The notes: generated by a model from the sequence alone, not told the origin. DNA of 64,000 bases from Cephalotrichum gorgonifer (GCA_900312665.1 ONZQ02000021.1:233474-297473), one strand, 5' to 3'; counted from the first letter of the stretch, positions 1-11,113 are shown. Translations and numbers: made by a program.

Positions 1-2332
1 GATAATAGGCTATCTGGATTGCGTCCTCCGCGGAGACGTAGCCAGCCGCGTAGGCGGCCGCGATTTCGCCGGACGAATGGCCAACCACGGCCGAGAGTTT
101 GATGCCGGCCGCTTTCAGGTAATCGACGATGACGATCTGCAAAGCGGTGCACAAGGGCTGCGAGAAGGCGGCGTCTGAAATACGAGACGTGCTTTTGTCC
201 TTGGAGAGCTCCTCAGAGAGGCGCCACTCCGGAACGTGCTCGGCAGGGAGGCTGTCGAGCGATTTCTGTAAGTCCGCAAGGCGATCCGACGCCAGAGCAG
301 ATGTAGCCAGCAGCTTGGCTCCCATCGAAGCCCATTGGGCTCCTTGTCCGGTGAAGACACCGAGTACTCGAGGGTTCTCCGAGCCACTGGCCGCCCGGCT
401 GCTCGTCGTCACCACACCTGAAGGCGCCTTGGCCAGAGTCTCAAGCTTTGACGCGAGGATCTCAGTGGTCGGCGCTGCCACAGAGATTCGGGAAGGCAGG
501 GTCGAACGACGAACGTTTAGAGACCACGAGAGATCGCGAAGGCTGGTCGATGGATTCTCGCGGAGATAGGCTGCGTAGGACGACAGAATCCCAGCGAGTG
601 CCTTTTCCGAAGACGCGGAGAAGTTGAAGGGGCTTATCTGCGCGTCATTCTGGGGCAGTGCAGCCGGTGGAGGCGAGACCGGCTTGTATTCTTCTAGGAT
701 GGCGTGCGCATTTGCACCTCCGAAGCCGAAGCTGTTGATGCTCACGCGGCGTACCGCTCCCGGCGCCAGAGTGGGCCATTCCGCGGCCTGCTTGGGGATT
801 TTGAGGTCCCGATAGAACGGCTGAACTTTGGGATTCAGTTCGTTCAGCAGGAGGTTTGGAGGCACGATTCCGTTCTGCAGCGCGAGCGACCCTTTCATGA
901 TACCGGCAACGCCTGCTGTGCCTTCGGTGTGGCCAATCACCGTCTTGATCGATCCGACGTACAGCGGCGGATCAGAGGCGGACCGCTCGAAGCCGACCTT
1001 GGAGCCGAAGAAAGCAGTGCTGATCGCTTCGGCCTCGACAGGGTCACCGGCGGGAGTACCTGACTCTGTTAGCTCCATTTTCCACAGTCCAGTCACCACG
1101 GAAAGATATTGAACTCTGCTCGATGGATACGGCCATCTGTAGCCACCTAAATACGCCTCTCAATGATAGGAAGAGTTGTCGTTGCACTCACCAGTACCAT
1201 GAGCCTCAAAGTATTGAGGCCTATCAGCCGGCCTTGTCAAATCAAGGCCGGCCTTCCTATACGTGGACCAGATGAGGTCCGACTGGGCAGCGGGACTGGG
1301 CATGGTAATTCCCTTGGTGCGCCCATCTTGGTTGATTCCTGTCTCGCGGATGACACACTCAATCGTGTCTCCATCCGCCAAGGCGGCACTCAACGTCTTC
1401 AAAACCAGGGCGGCAACACCGTCCCCTCGCGCATACCCGTTGGCGTCCTTGTCCCACATCCGGGACCTCCCGTCCGGCGAAAGCATGGTGAGCTTGCTTT
1501 CGGCGACGAACTGCTCGGGGCTCAGCGCCAGATTCGCGCCAGCCACGACAGCAGACGAGGACTCGCCGTTCCGAAGACTCTGAACGGCGAGATGCAAGGC
1601 GAAGAGACTTGACGAGCAGGCAGTATCTATCGTCATCGACGGACCATGCCAGTCGAAGAAGTAGGAGATGCGGTTCGATAGGATACTCCGGGCCGTTCCC
1701 GAAGCGAAGTAGGTGGGGAAGGCGTCTATGTCGCGCGCGAGGAGCTCCATATAGTCTGCGCTCATGACGCCGACGTAGACGCCCGTCTGTGAGCCCTGCA
1801 GCCTCTCGAGCTGCAGACCTGCTCTTTCTAATCCCTCGTAGACAACCTCCAGCAGAATCCGCTGCTGCGGATCTACAGAGTTGGCCTCTACGGGCTTGAT
1901 GCCGAAGAACTGTGCATCAAACAACCCGACGTCTTCATTGAGAAGATAGGCATGTCGGACATTTGAGGTGCCGTGGTGCAGAGGGTCCTTGTGATAGAAG
2001 CCATCCGGGTTAACTAGGGATAGAGAAGATAACAAATTAGTCGTCTTTTTCTTTTACAGTTCTAGCAAGAGAAGCACAAGTAGCCGGTTGCCCATCACTC
2101 CAAGTGACATGCAACAAGCACGAACCCGATACAGATCATCATCAAGAAGAACAAGATGTAAACTGCGGGATCACTTACAGCGACTGTCTGAGATCTCCTG
2201 TAGGACATCCCTAGGCTCGCGTAGCAGGTCCCATAGCTTCGATGGCGATGATGAATCGCCCGGGAAGCGACAGGCACTGCCGACAATGGCTATGGGCTCA
2301 TTGGGGTAGCCGTGAGTGTTCTTGGCGGCCAT
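1..2332 (-). CDS. Highly reducing polyketide synthase (possibly PKS-NRPS), N-terminal part only
   Basis: This is the first 678 residues of an iterative type I PKS, cut off by the window edge on its C-terminal side. Exons on the minus strand are 2332-2179, 2013-1192 and 1059-1; the introns are 165 and 132 bp, both GT-AG. The N-terminus has the usual NEPIAIVGSACRFPG start of a ketosynthase. The KS catalytic cysteine is in DTACSSS (about residue 184). The two KS histidines lie in HGTGTPAGDP, formed across the second splice junction, and in IGHTEGT. A linker leads into the acyltransferase, whose serine motif GHSSGE sits near position 80. DGFYHKD and DAQFFGIKPVEANSVDPQQR are typical of fungal HR-PKS. 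Domains after AT are outside the window, so an NRPS module cannot be seen. The neighbouring trans-ER suggests its own ER is inactive. It is transcribed divergently from the hydrolase at 3013. Confidence 0.93.
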
Positions 2333-3012
2333 TTCAAGTATCGTCCTCTTTCGAGGTGTGAATCGATCAATCAGTGTAAGTTGCTTAGTTGACTGACAGT
2401 AGAGAGTTGAGCTCCAGATAGATTTGTCAACGAGCCTCTACCCTTCATTCCGGGGGGAGATCTGCGGTGCCGGCCGCTTTCTGATGTATCCACCGGAAAT
2501 GGATAACACCAGTCTGATGCAGATTAGGTGCTCACCCTTCCCGGACATGAGTGGACTCCCCGGCCGAAAACAAGTCCGGCCCAATCCGGGATGGCGACAT
2601 CCGTTGCCTTGCGCCTTTCCCAAAACGGAAATCATACTACTAGGAGACCCGGAGTTTGGCCTAGTGGAACCATTTCCGAGTGGCCATTACCATCATCGGA
2701 GACGTCTCCGGTCCTCGGCGTCGCCCGGCTCGCCGATCCGGCACACCTCCGGACTGTCTGCATACTGGCTATGATTGGCCAGCTTCTCCAGCCACCTTCT
2801 CCGATGAGCCTTGTCCGGCGGCTGTGGCATTTCTCTGTTCTATCGATGCTGTAGCTTGGTCTGCTATAATCATCTGCCGAGGGATTCCTGGTCCCCCCCT
2901 AACCCCCACTGTTTTCCCTCAGTATCCCTGAAGGTACGCCAGCTATTGCTCCGGACTACGCACACTGAAACTTGAATCCCCTCCAAGCAAGCACCGGAAC
3001 CCTTGAGCCACA
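2333..3012. promoter_or_regulatory. Divergent promoter between PKS and hydrolase
   Basis: This 680-bp spacer separates the start codons of the PKS and the alpha/beta hydrolase, so it should carry both promoters. It is rich in TCCGG/CCGGA words. It contains one perfect 14-bp palindrome, CGGAGACGTCTCCG (2697-2710), which is a CGG-N8-CCG inverted half-site of the kind bound by Zn2Cys6 dimers. The cluster regulator at 4589-6646 is the obvious candidate to bind it, but that link is inference. No open frame here looks like a gene. Confidence 0.5.
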
Positions 3013-4308
3013 ATGCACCAATTCTTCCCCGGCATCTTCTTCAACTTCGAGACCGTGCGGATCGCCGGCATGGCGGCCACAGGCGGTGCCGACCTGGCAG
3101 AGTGTCTCGACGCGGTGAGCCTCATCAAAGACAACGACCCCGAGAGCTGGCACCGCGCATGGGCCCAGCAGGCAAAAAAGGCCGAGGCCCTCGCGGAGGA
3201 AGCCCGCGCCGGCGGAAACCGAATAGCCGCAAGGAACGCGCTGCTCCGCGCGTCGAACTACACTCGAGCGAGCTACTACATGCTTCCCGGCGACGGTCCG
3301 CTCCGCCGCGATCCCCGCGTGTTGCCGCTGGCCGAGAAGTCCGTCGCGCTATTCCGGGACGCGACCAGCCTCTTCGACGAAGATACCGTCCGGCCGCTGC
3401 GGATCCCGTTCGAGGGTCACAAGCTCCCGGGGTACCTCTACCTGCCGCCGTCATGGCGGAGACTGCCGGGGCGGAAGACGCCCGTCATCGTGTGCAACAG
3501 CGGCGCCGACGGGCTGTCGGAGGAGATCTACTTCTTCGCCCCGGCCACGGCGCTGGAGCTGGGGTACGCGGCTGTCACCTACGAGGGCCCCGGCCAGGGC
3601 CTCACGCTGCACCGGGATGGCCTGACGTTCCGGCCCGACTGGGAGGCGGTCGGCGGCGCCGTGCTCGACCACCTCGAGGCGGTGAACGCAACGGACCCGG
3701 AGCTTGATTTGGACCTAGACCACGTGGCCATATGGGGCACGTCGCTGGGAGGGTACTTCGCCCTGCGGGCCGCGGCTGGCGACTCCCGGTTCAAAGCGTG
3801 CGTGGCGATCGACCCGGTCCACGACTTCTGGGACTTTGCGACGACGCAGATACCCAAGCCGGTCCTTACGGGGTGGGAGCGGGGCTGGATCGGCGACTCG
3901 GTCATCGACGCCGTCGTCGGCCTCACGATGCGCTTCGTCTTCCAGATGAAGTGGAACATCAACTTGTCCAGCATCATCTTCGGCATCTCCCAGCCCTCGC
4001 AAATCATGAAGGCGATGAAGGCATATACGCTGCGTCTCCCGGAAGGCAAGAGCCGGCTTAGCAACATCCGATGCCCCGTCTTCGTGTCCGGCGCGAGCAA
4101 CTCGCTGTACCTGGACGTCTCCGATCATACCAAGGCCGTATACAACGGGCTGGCCGACCACAAGGAGGGTGTGGACAAGGAGATATGGGTGGCGGAGGTG
4201 CCCGGAGAGGGGGGGCTCCAGGCAAAGGTCGGGGCGGTGGCGCTGTCTAATCAGCGTGTGTTTGGTTTCTTAGACCGGCATTTCAATATTAAGAGGGAGT
4301 ACCTGTAG
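3013..4308 (+). CDS. Alpha/beta hydrolase, FUS2/Ayg1-like (FrsA-type)
   Basis: This is a single-exon gene for a 431-residue serine hydrolase. The nucleophile elbow is GTSLGG (about residues 242-247), the oxyanion region follows PVIVCNSGADG, and a helical cap lies between. The N-terminal helical stretch of about 130 residues before the hydrolase core is typical of the fungal FUS2/Ayg1 group, which works on polyketide chains. In cytochalasan and related PKS-NRPS pathways a hydrolase of this kind is needed after release of the polyketide-amino acid product. Fungal melanin Ayg1 shortens heptaketides and is a more distant alternative. Position next to the PKS and shared promoter support a role in this cluster. 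The substrate cannot be read from sequence. Confidence 0.85.
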   Translation: MHQFFPGIFFNFETVRIAGMAATGGADLAECLDAVSLIKDNDPESWHRAWAQQAKKAEALAEEARAGGNRIAARNALLRASNYTRASYYMLPGDGPLRRDPRVLPLAEKSVALFRDATSLFDEDTVRPLRIPFEGHKLPGYLYLPPSWRRLPGRKTPVIVCNSGADGLSEEIYFFAPATALELGYAAVTYEGPGQGLTLHRDGLTFRPDWEAVGGAVLDHLEAVNATDPELDLDLDHVAIWGTSLGGYFALRAAAGDSRFKACVAIDPVHDFWDFATTQIPKPVLTGWERGWIGDSVIDAVVGLTMRFVFQMKWNINLSSIIFGISQPSQIMKAMKAYTLRLPEGKSRLSNIRCPVFVSGASNSLYLDVSDHTKAVYNGLADHKEGVDKEIWVAEVPGEGGLQAKVGAVALSNQRVFGFLDRHFNIKREYL

Positions 4309-4588
4309 CGGGTGAACGAAAGGGGGAGATATATGTGTATCCAGAAGATACCACCAGACAGAGCTGGCGGCAGTACTGAAGTTCCAGGGAGCCAACTACT
4401 CACAACCATTCTAGTCGATAATGAATTCACTCAGGCCTGCTCTCACGAGACGCGACTGTGGACGACTGTCCATTTGCAAGGAGACCATTCAAATTATATT
4501 AAAGAGATCCGCTTGCCTGCTACGCCCGCCAATATGCCCCTGTCAGACTTATTCTTCAAGGCCCATAGACACCGATATCTCCTGTTGC

Positions 4589-6646
4589 TCATGGTGTCTT
4601 ATTCGCCTTCGCCTTCGCCTTCCTTTTCCGCCCGCGTTGCAGGCGCACTATCCTCCTCAATCTCAATGCCCGAGCTCGCTTCTCGAGTTCAAATTCTTGT
4701 ATATCTAACATAACTGGTAAGCTACCGGAGGACCTGTATTTTTTTTACACGAGAAGGTTAAATAAGGGAGGGAGGTGGAGAGATAGGGAGAAAGAAGAAG
4801 AGACATACCGGCGTTCGAGAAGAGTCCTGATATTTTTTATTATCCTCGCCAGAGGAGGCGGATCCACGTTCTGCGAGCTGCTCTGCATCATCTCCTGCGA
4901 AAGGATGATCTGGCGTATCGATATCGCCACGGGATCACTAAGGAAGGGCATGCGGTGCGCGGCGTCCTCGTTGGGCGTGGGCGACGAGGAGGAGTCACCC
5001 CCGATGACGTCGGCCAGTCCTATGCCGAGGGCGTTGCTGATGCGGTGCAGCATGCCCAGGGTGAGCTCGATGAGCACCCTGACCTGGATGGCCACGTTGT
5101 TCTCGAGTGGGAAGTTGCCGAACTGCAGGTCCGGGAGGCTGATGAGGGAGTTCTCCTCGCTGGCGGGCGCCATGAGGAGCGCGTGGTGGAGGCGTGCGAA
5201 GACGGCGCGGCAGCTGCGAAGGAGACAGACGTAGGTGGTCACAAGGTTCGCGATCAGGACGGGGTCGGGGTGCTTGTAGGAGTGGGGAGGCAACGGGGGT
5301 GGGAAGGCGACAGAGTCTAGGTCACTGCCGTTGCCGTTCCCAGCTAGGTAGCTGTTGCCGGCCGTGGCGCTCCGCGGCCGTATCGACCCCTGGCGGTTGG
5401 TGCCGTTACTACTGGTGCCGCCGCCGCCACCGTTCGAGTGATTGCTTGAGCCGTTCTCGTACCTCGAGCCGGAGCGGGGCCTCGGCGTGTCGCCGACCGC
5501 GGACAGGTTCTTTAGTATCTCCCATAGGCGCGAGGCCTGATCTAGCATGCGGTTAACCGGTTGCTGCTGGACAGACGACGAGCACCTGAGCGGGTTGGGG
5601 GTTATGGGCGGCTTGGGGGGCCAGGGAGCCTGGGCGCTCATCATCTCCTGGTCCTCCATGAGTTCGAGGCTGAGCTTCAGCAGGTCCCTATGGCTCTTGG
5701 CCGGGGTCGATCCCCGGGCCGCCTCTTCTGCGTTTAGGACACCGGGTTCGACGTCTTGGTCTCTCATCGACTCGATCGTGCCGTCGGAGAGGCCGCCCCG
5801 AGTCGTGGGCCAGCTGGGTACGCTTGTGCTGGCACTTGTAGTGTCTGCGTTCGTGAAGTCGTCGTAGCTGAAGCGTCTGCCTCCTTCGTCTCTGTCGCTG
5901 CCCTGCCTGCGATCGGTGGTCCTGGACAGAGATAGGTCGTGGTCCATGGAGTAGTCGACGATCAATGACGAGAGGTCGCCCGAGTCGAAGCCCATGCCTG
6001 GCATCGAGAAGTCCATTCCGTCCATACCCTGCCGAGGATGACCGCTTGTGTCAACTTTTGGGCTAATTGGGGACAGGTTAACAATGGATACATGTCACGG
6101 CACACGTACCAGCTGTTCCTCCTGGTCTAGTGGCATCGCATCCCCCGCCGCCTCCTCCAGAGCTCTTCTAGTCGTCGGGCTTATCGTGGACCACCTTGTC
6201 GCTGCAGCATTTCCTCGCACCTCGTCAAGGGTGTACAAGTACTCCCTCTGCGCGGGCGAAGGCAGGATGGCCGACGGCAGCCGCGAGCCGTACCCGCTAT
6301 CTCTTCTGCTTGTCTGTCCCGAGGGCGGAGACGGGGGCGGACTCGGCCGTTCTGGGGAGGGCAAGCCAAGCTGTTGTTGCTCCCTGCCGGTCCTGGTATT
6401 CTCCGTCCGCCCTCCGCCGCCTCGGTCGTTGCCGTTCGGCAGGTGGGCGCATCCGTTCTGCCTCTGCGACGTCTGCTCGTATGTGGTGGTGCAGACCAGG
6501 TGGGCTTTCGAGCACCGGTCGCACGGCTCGTTGGGCCGCTCGTCTCGCTGGCATCGGAGCTTGTAGGCGCGACACCGGTCGCAGGCGGAGCGACGGGATC
6601 TCGGGTTCGACCCTGTACCTGTAGTGGAATTGGGCAATACCATCAT
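4589..6646 (-). CDS. Zn(II)2Cys6 transcription factor, likely cluster regulator
   Basis: The zinc cluster is near residues 22-52 with spacing CX2CX6CX9CX2CX6C (CDRCRAYKLRC, then CDRCSKAHLVC). A Ser/Pro/Gly-rich middle and a helical region near the C-terminus follow, as in AflR-like pathway regulators. Exon 1 is 6646-6110 and exon 2 begins at 6028, after an 81-bp GTACGT..CAG intron. Without more splicing the frame stops at 4745. I prefer a second 75-bp intron (4808-4734, GTATGT..CAG) into a third exon 4733-4589. The total is then 1902 nt, exactly 634 codons, and the protein gains a basic C-terminal tail. The regulator lies between the hydrolase and the Diels-Alderase and probably controls the cluster. 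First two exons are secure; the last is tentative. Confidence 0.82.
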
Positions 6647-7992
6647 GACACTCGCTTTTTTTCAGGAATTTGGGAGAGATTGGATGGGGGAATCTGCCGG
6701 GGGGGAAGCAGTCGGAAGGGGAGCAGATCGTCGTCGTATTATTGAGCAGTTGTTGGGCTCAGGGTCGAGAGGGCGCGAAAGTCCCAAAGACGCGCGCGCG
6801 AGCGAGCTCCTTATCGCCGAAGCTGGCGAGAGAGGGGCAAAGCCGAGCTGGGGAACTGAGGGGTCAAGTGAGTGTTATCGCTATTACGCTGATCTCTTCT
6901 GGCTATTTCTGGGGAGGAGAAGGGAGAGAGACAAAGCTGCAGGTCGGTCCCAGTCGGGCCGCTCACGCCATACACGCCACCTAATTTGCAATTCACCATG
7001 CCCATGCTATGCATGCTATCCGACAGGACGTGCATTTGGGACCGTGGTTCATTGGGCCTACGCTAAGGTTCATGATTCTTCATGCCCATGTGCATGTGTA
7101 TGTGTGGGGGGTGGATTGGAAAGCCTGAAATATCTCATACCCCTTCTGTAACAACGCTTCGTCCGTCCTAGACGGGCTGGCCATTAGCTGTAGCTATGTC
7201 GTCATGACAGAGAATCGGCATTATTCCGTGGTGGCAATTATTGATACTGCCCCCTGCAGTCTGCCGCTCTTGATCTCCGATCACGCCGGAAGCCGTCCGC
7301 GACTCCCTGCCCCCCCTTTTTCCACCTTCCCTTTCCCGCTCTCCTCGACGTTAGCTAGCTGTAGTTGCTTAAGAGATCGGCTATCATTATTATCCGGAGT
7401 ACTACTCTAGTGCTAACAAGCTGCGTTACCCGCCCGCAACACTACCCACCCCCACTACATCGCGTAGATTGCTTGCATCCCAAATATAGTAGAGTCGGAG
7501 CGTTGCTTACCCGAGTTACTCGCGCCCTGCCAAGTCGCGCCACCAACCGCCCCCACCATCTACCCGCGTGAACCCCACTAGCCTGACTGCCTCTGTAATG
7601 TTCAGCGGAGCGCCAGGTGTTCGTGGTGCCGGACGCCGGTATGCGGGAATACAGCATCAACTAGTTCTTACTGACCCGAGAGAGGGCAGGGATTAAAAGT
7701 AGCGGTGCTTAAAACGCCGATCGAGGCACTCATGATTGCTATTTCCGGCAGTTAAAGTGAAGACTACACAAGTATACAGTCGATGCGTTAGGTGGCCAAG
7801 TGGTGACTGTAACTGACATGGTGAAGTGAAAACACAAGTAAAGCTAGTATTACCGAGAGCGAGAGTGATCTAACAATAATACTCCAAGGCGTAACTATTC
7901 AACCAAGGCCATTTACTAATTGTGGATGTATGCACCTAGTCGGGTGCCAAGACACATGCATCAAATCCTTCTCCTCCGCGGCCCTTATTCCG
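6647..7992. other. Intergenic, promoter of the regulator and 3' side of the Diels-Alderase
   Basis: About 1.35 kb without a convincing gene on either strand. It includes a short CG run (6791-6802), CATGC-rich sequence near 7000-7030 and several unrelated short open frames with no domain features. Confidence 0.5.
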
Positions 7993-9237
7993 CTATTCGA
8001 CAAAGTTCCTCTTCAACACCATACTCTTCACGGGCAGCTTCAAAGTCTCTGTCACCCCGGACCCAGTCCACTGCCGCTGCGTTCCGACCTGACCCCCCAC
8101 CACAGTAGCCGTATACCCCGTGCCGCCCACGCCTTCGCCGAGGAAGTACTCGAAATAGATGTTCCTGTGCGTGACGATGAAAGTCCACTGCTTCCCGCGA
8201 GCTGGTGAGTTGAGGTCCAGCACGAACCCCCTCGCCTTGTCCTTGAGCGTGCCTGCGACCCCTTCCCCCTCGTAGACCTTCTCCCACGTGAAGTAGTCCT
8301 CCGTGTCAGACGGCTCCGTGCGCCGGCTGTCGAAGATCTGCTTCCCGTCCTCGGCCAGCACCACCGCTGGCACACGCAGCCCCTTCTCCAGCCAGGACTC
8401 GAACTCCCAGAACGACAGCGCGTAGGGCCCCGTCTTGAGCCGGACGAAGGTCATCGAGTCCAGGCACGTGAACCAGTTGAACGCGCCCCAGAGCCGCTCG
8501 TGCCCGCCGCTGCCGCTCCACTTGATCGACTTGCCCTCCACCACGGCGTCGAACGTCACCTCCGCCACCGGGATCGGCTCGAACCAGTAAAAGTGCGGCA
8601 CGGTCAGCAGCGCCGTCTCCTTCTCCGACGGCCAATTCGAGCCGTCGGCGTAGCGCGCCGGCGCGACCGACTTGAAGTTGGCCGTCCCCTTGGTCTTGGG
8701 CGTGTCCCACGTCACGCGCGCCGTGCCGAAATCCGCCGACACGTCCCAGCTGTAGACGTAGCCGTCGCCCTTCCACTCCCCGCGCCAGCCGACCCCGGGG
8801 CACGACTCGATCGTGGACTCGGTGGGGTAGTCTATCTGCACGAAGCGCTTGCCGTCCGGCTCGACCAGCTCGATGTACATGCGCAGGTTGCCGGCCCCGA
8901 GGACCGAGTAGTTGGGGTCACGGTAGAAGCCGAAGATGACCCCAGACAGCCCGTCCTCCGAGACGGCGTCGAACTCCCACTGCTCGCCGGCCGTCTCGTT
9001 CATGGGGGATATCCGCGGCAGCTCCGGGTCGTCCGTGGGGCTGGTAGAGAACTTGACGGGCTTGCGCCCCTTGGATATTTCGTAGGCGGTGACATGGCTG
9101 ACTTCACACGCGCCGATGGTGTCCGAGCCCAGCACGGCCTGCTGCTCCTTCCAGTCTCCCAGCCAGATTGGACCGGCATCGTCACCTGCCGCCCCGAGAA
9201 TCAGCAGTGAGAGGCAGTAAGCTTTTAGCCAGTGCAT
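7993..9237 (-). CDS. Diels-Alderase-type lipocalin-like protein
   Basis: A single-exon gene for 414 residues. The ATG at 9237 is chosen; the frame extends two codons upstream but only to a TTG. The first 18 or so residues form a hydrophobic signal peptide. The body matches the two-domain, beta-rich fold of fungal intermolecular and intramolecular Diels-Alderases such as CcsF, PyiF, MycB, Fsa2 and CghA. Diagnostic words are GEQWEFDAVSEDGLSGVIFG, FYRDPNYSVLGAGNLR and the C-terminal YFEYFLGEGVGGTGYTA. These proteins close the decalin or the isoindolone/macrocycle from a PKS-NRPS polyene. Its presence beside a PKS, trans-ER and FUS2-like hydrolase predicts a cyclised polyene product. Whether the ring is decalin or cytochalasan-type cannot be decided here. 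Confidence 0.88.
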   Translation of the reverse strand: MHWLKAYCLSLLILGAAGDDAGPIWLGDWKEQQAVLGSDTIGACEVSHVTAYEISKGRKPVKFSTSPTDDPELPRISPMNETAGEQWEFDAVSEDGLSGVIFGFYRDPNYSVLGAGNLRMYIELVEPDGKRFVQIDYPTESTIESCPGVGWRGEWKGDGYVYSWDVSADFGTARVTWDTPKTKGTANFKSVAPARYADGSNWPSEKETALLTVPHFYWFEPIPVAEVTFDAVVEGKSIKWSGSGGHERLWGAFNWFTCLDSMTFVRLKTGPYALSFWEFESWLEKGLRVPAVVLAEDGKQIFDSRRTEPSDTEDYFTWEKVYEGEGVAGTLKDKARGFVLDLNSPARGKQWTFIVTHRNIYFEYFLGEGVGGTGYTATVVGGQVGTQRQWTGSGVTETLKLPVKSMVLKRNFVE

Positions 9238-9767
9238 CTTCAAGGATTTTCTTGCTTGCTATCTGACGAGAAGGAAGACAATATGGGTATTCAAGTAAAC
9301 GGACGGTATTAGACGGAGTCGGCAAAATGGAGTGTGACGGATCTCAGTCTCGATAGGCCTGTCCGTGGCATGCATGTACCGTTCTATGACTTCAGGATAT
9401 TTAAGGTGGTGTTTTTTGTTCGCTGTAGGCGTTCCATCGGGGATAAGAGTCAATAGGCCAGAAGGGGGTGTGTGGCTGTCGGGTCGGAGCTCCGGTTACT
9501 TTGTTCGGCAGCACGTCGGCGTCCGTCCCGGAGACTACAACACGTCGGTGTCCCGGAGACTAGATGATTGGCGGTTCTTTCTAAGCGACATGCGCGTACG
9601 CCGGCGCTCATTGCTCAATTCGGTATTTTTGTAGCCCAGGTACCATGATGTTCCCGTCCTCTTCTAGCAAGCGAGAGTTCTCGACTTACTGGCGCTACAC
9701 ATCGAAGTCGGTGTGATTGAAACTTGGAACACTGTCTTTCTTATCTTTCTTTTTCTTTTAGAACACC
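9238..9767. promoter_or_regulatory. Divergent promoter between Diels-Alderase and enoyl reductase
   Basis: This 530-bp spacer holds a compact group of inverted CGG half-sites: the palindrome CGGAGCTCCG (9485-9494, CGG-N4-CCG), CGG-N8-CCG at 9517-9530 and CGG-N4-CCG at 9546-9555. The last two lie in an imperfect direct duplication, CACGTCGG..CCCGGAGACTA (9512-9537 and 9541-9562). This looks like regulator binding sites serving both genes. A pyrimidine-rich stretch (TTTCTTATCTTTCTTTTTC) lies just before the reductase start. Confidence 0.5.
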
Positions 9768-10945
9768 ATGGCTCACATCCCGGATGTACCCGCCACGTAT
9801 ACGGCCATCATCCAACATGAAGGCGGGGAGTTGAGAGTCACCCACGATGTTCCCACACCAAGCCTCCTCCCCGGATGGCTGCTGGTGAAAAACGTAGCCG
9901 TCGCGCTGAACCCATGCGACTTTAAGATGGCCGCGCGATTCCCAACTCCGGGACTAAAGGACGGCGTCGACTTTTCCGGCACCGTCGTCGCCGTCGGAGA
10001 AGGGGTGAAAGGGTTCTCGGTTGGAGACGGCGTCTTCGGCTGCGTCCCCAGCAACAAGCAGGACGACGCGGAGTCGGGCTCCTTCGGCCAATACGTCAAG
10101 GTCGAGGAGATCTACGCCCTGCACATTCCCCCGAACACGTCTTTCGAACAGGCCCTCGCCTTCGCGCCCGCCTGCGTTTCGACGGCTGCGTTGGCGCTGC
10201 ACGAGAGCCTCAAGATGCCGGCGACCCCAGACGAGGTAGCCGAGTACCAGGATCGCAGGGCTGGCGATACCGTGCTCGTTTACGGTGGCAGTAGCTCCGT
10301 TGGCCTATTAGCTATACAACTACTCAAGCTGTAAGTGCGGTTCCGGCCGCTCCCTCCCTATAGCTCGATAGAGTACAGCCATTCGACAGCCGGACGACTA
10401 AATAGCAACATAGATGCGGATACCGCGTAGCGACCACCTGCTCGCCGCACAACTTCAACCTAGTGAAGAAGTACGGCGCTGACGCGGTCTTCGACTACCG
10501 CTCCCCCACCTGTGCCGCCGATATCAAGGCATACACCCGCAACAGGCTCAGGCGCGTGATCGATCCCTTCGCCGAGGTCGCGACCACCTCGCTGTGCTAC
10601 GAGGCCATCGGCCGCGCCGGCGGAACGTACTGCGCCCTCGAGCAGTACGAGGAGTCGATCTGCACGCGCCAGACAGTCCACCACCAGGTGGTTATGGGGC
10701 CCGCCATCCTGGGGAGGGGCGTTCTGCTCCCCGAACCCTACGGCGCGCCGGCGGATCCGGAGTTGCACGAATGGTCCAAGCGGTTCTATCGGAACCTGCA
10801 GGAGCTCATCCTCGACGGGAGGTTGAAACCTCTGCCGATCAAGGTTTTGGAGCCGGCCGGATTTGACACTGTACTTGCTGGGTTGGAATTGCTCAAGGGG
10901 AAGCAGGTTTCGGGAACGAAATTGGTTGTGAGAGTCGCGAATTAA
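9768..10945 (+). CDS. Trans-acting enoyl reductase (zinc-independent MDR)
   Basis: Two exons, 9768-10330 and 10414-10945, with an 83-bp GTAAGT..TAG intron, give 364 residues. The protein is a medium-chain reductase of the LovC/ApdC/CcsC type. It has a GroES-like N-terminus (NPCDFKMAARFPTPGLKDGVDFSG without zinc ligands, shown here in part), the nucleotide-binding signature VYGGSSSVGLLAIQLLKL (about residues 171-188) and the C-terminal LELLKGKQVSGTKLVVRV. Family members work in trans with HR-PKS or PKS-NRPS whose internal ER is dead and reduce selected enoyl intermediates. It is divergent from the Diels-Alderase. This gene is the strongest sign that the truncated PKS belongs to the trans-ER-dependent class. 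Confidence 0.9.
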
Positions 10946-10960
10946 TCTCTCCTATAATGT

Positions 10961-11025
10961 CAATAGTGAGACTCAATAGTAAGACTCAGTAGTAAGACTC
11001 AGTAGTAAGACTCAATAGTAAGAAC
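10961..11025. repeat. 13-bp minisatellite, five copies
   Basis: Five tandem copies of a CAATAGTAAGACT-like unit (consensus CARTAGTAAGACT, last copy degenerate) follow the enoyl reductase stop codon by 15 bp. They probably lie in its 3' UTR. No function is evident. Confidence 0.85.
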
Positions 11026-11113
11026 TCCTATTCATCGATTCTGTTTCGGGTATTTACCCTCAGTGAACAACCACCTCCCGTTCCCATGGAGTAATAACAC
11101 CCGCCTATTTCGT

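Noticed and set aside
3003..3707. Open frame of 234 residues overlapping the alpha/beta hydrolase
   Set aside because: Arg/Pro-rich translation in a shifted frame of a GC-rich real gene; no domain.
8500..9210. Antisense open frame of 236 residues over the Diels-Alderase gene
   Set aside because: Low-complexity Arg/Leu/His sequence, a shadow of GC-rich coding DNA.
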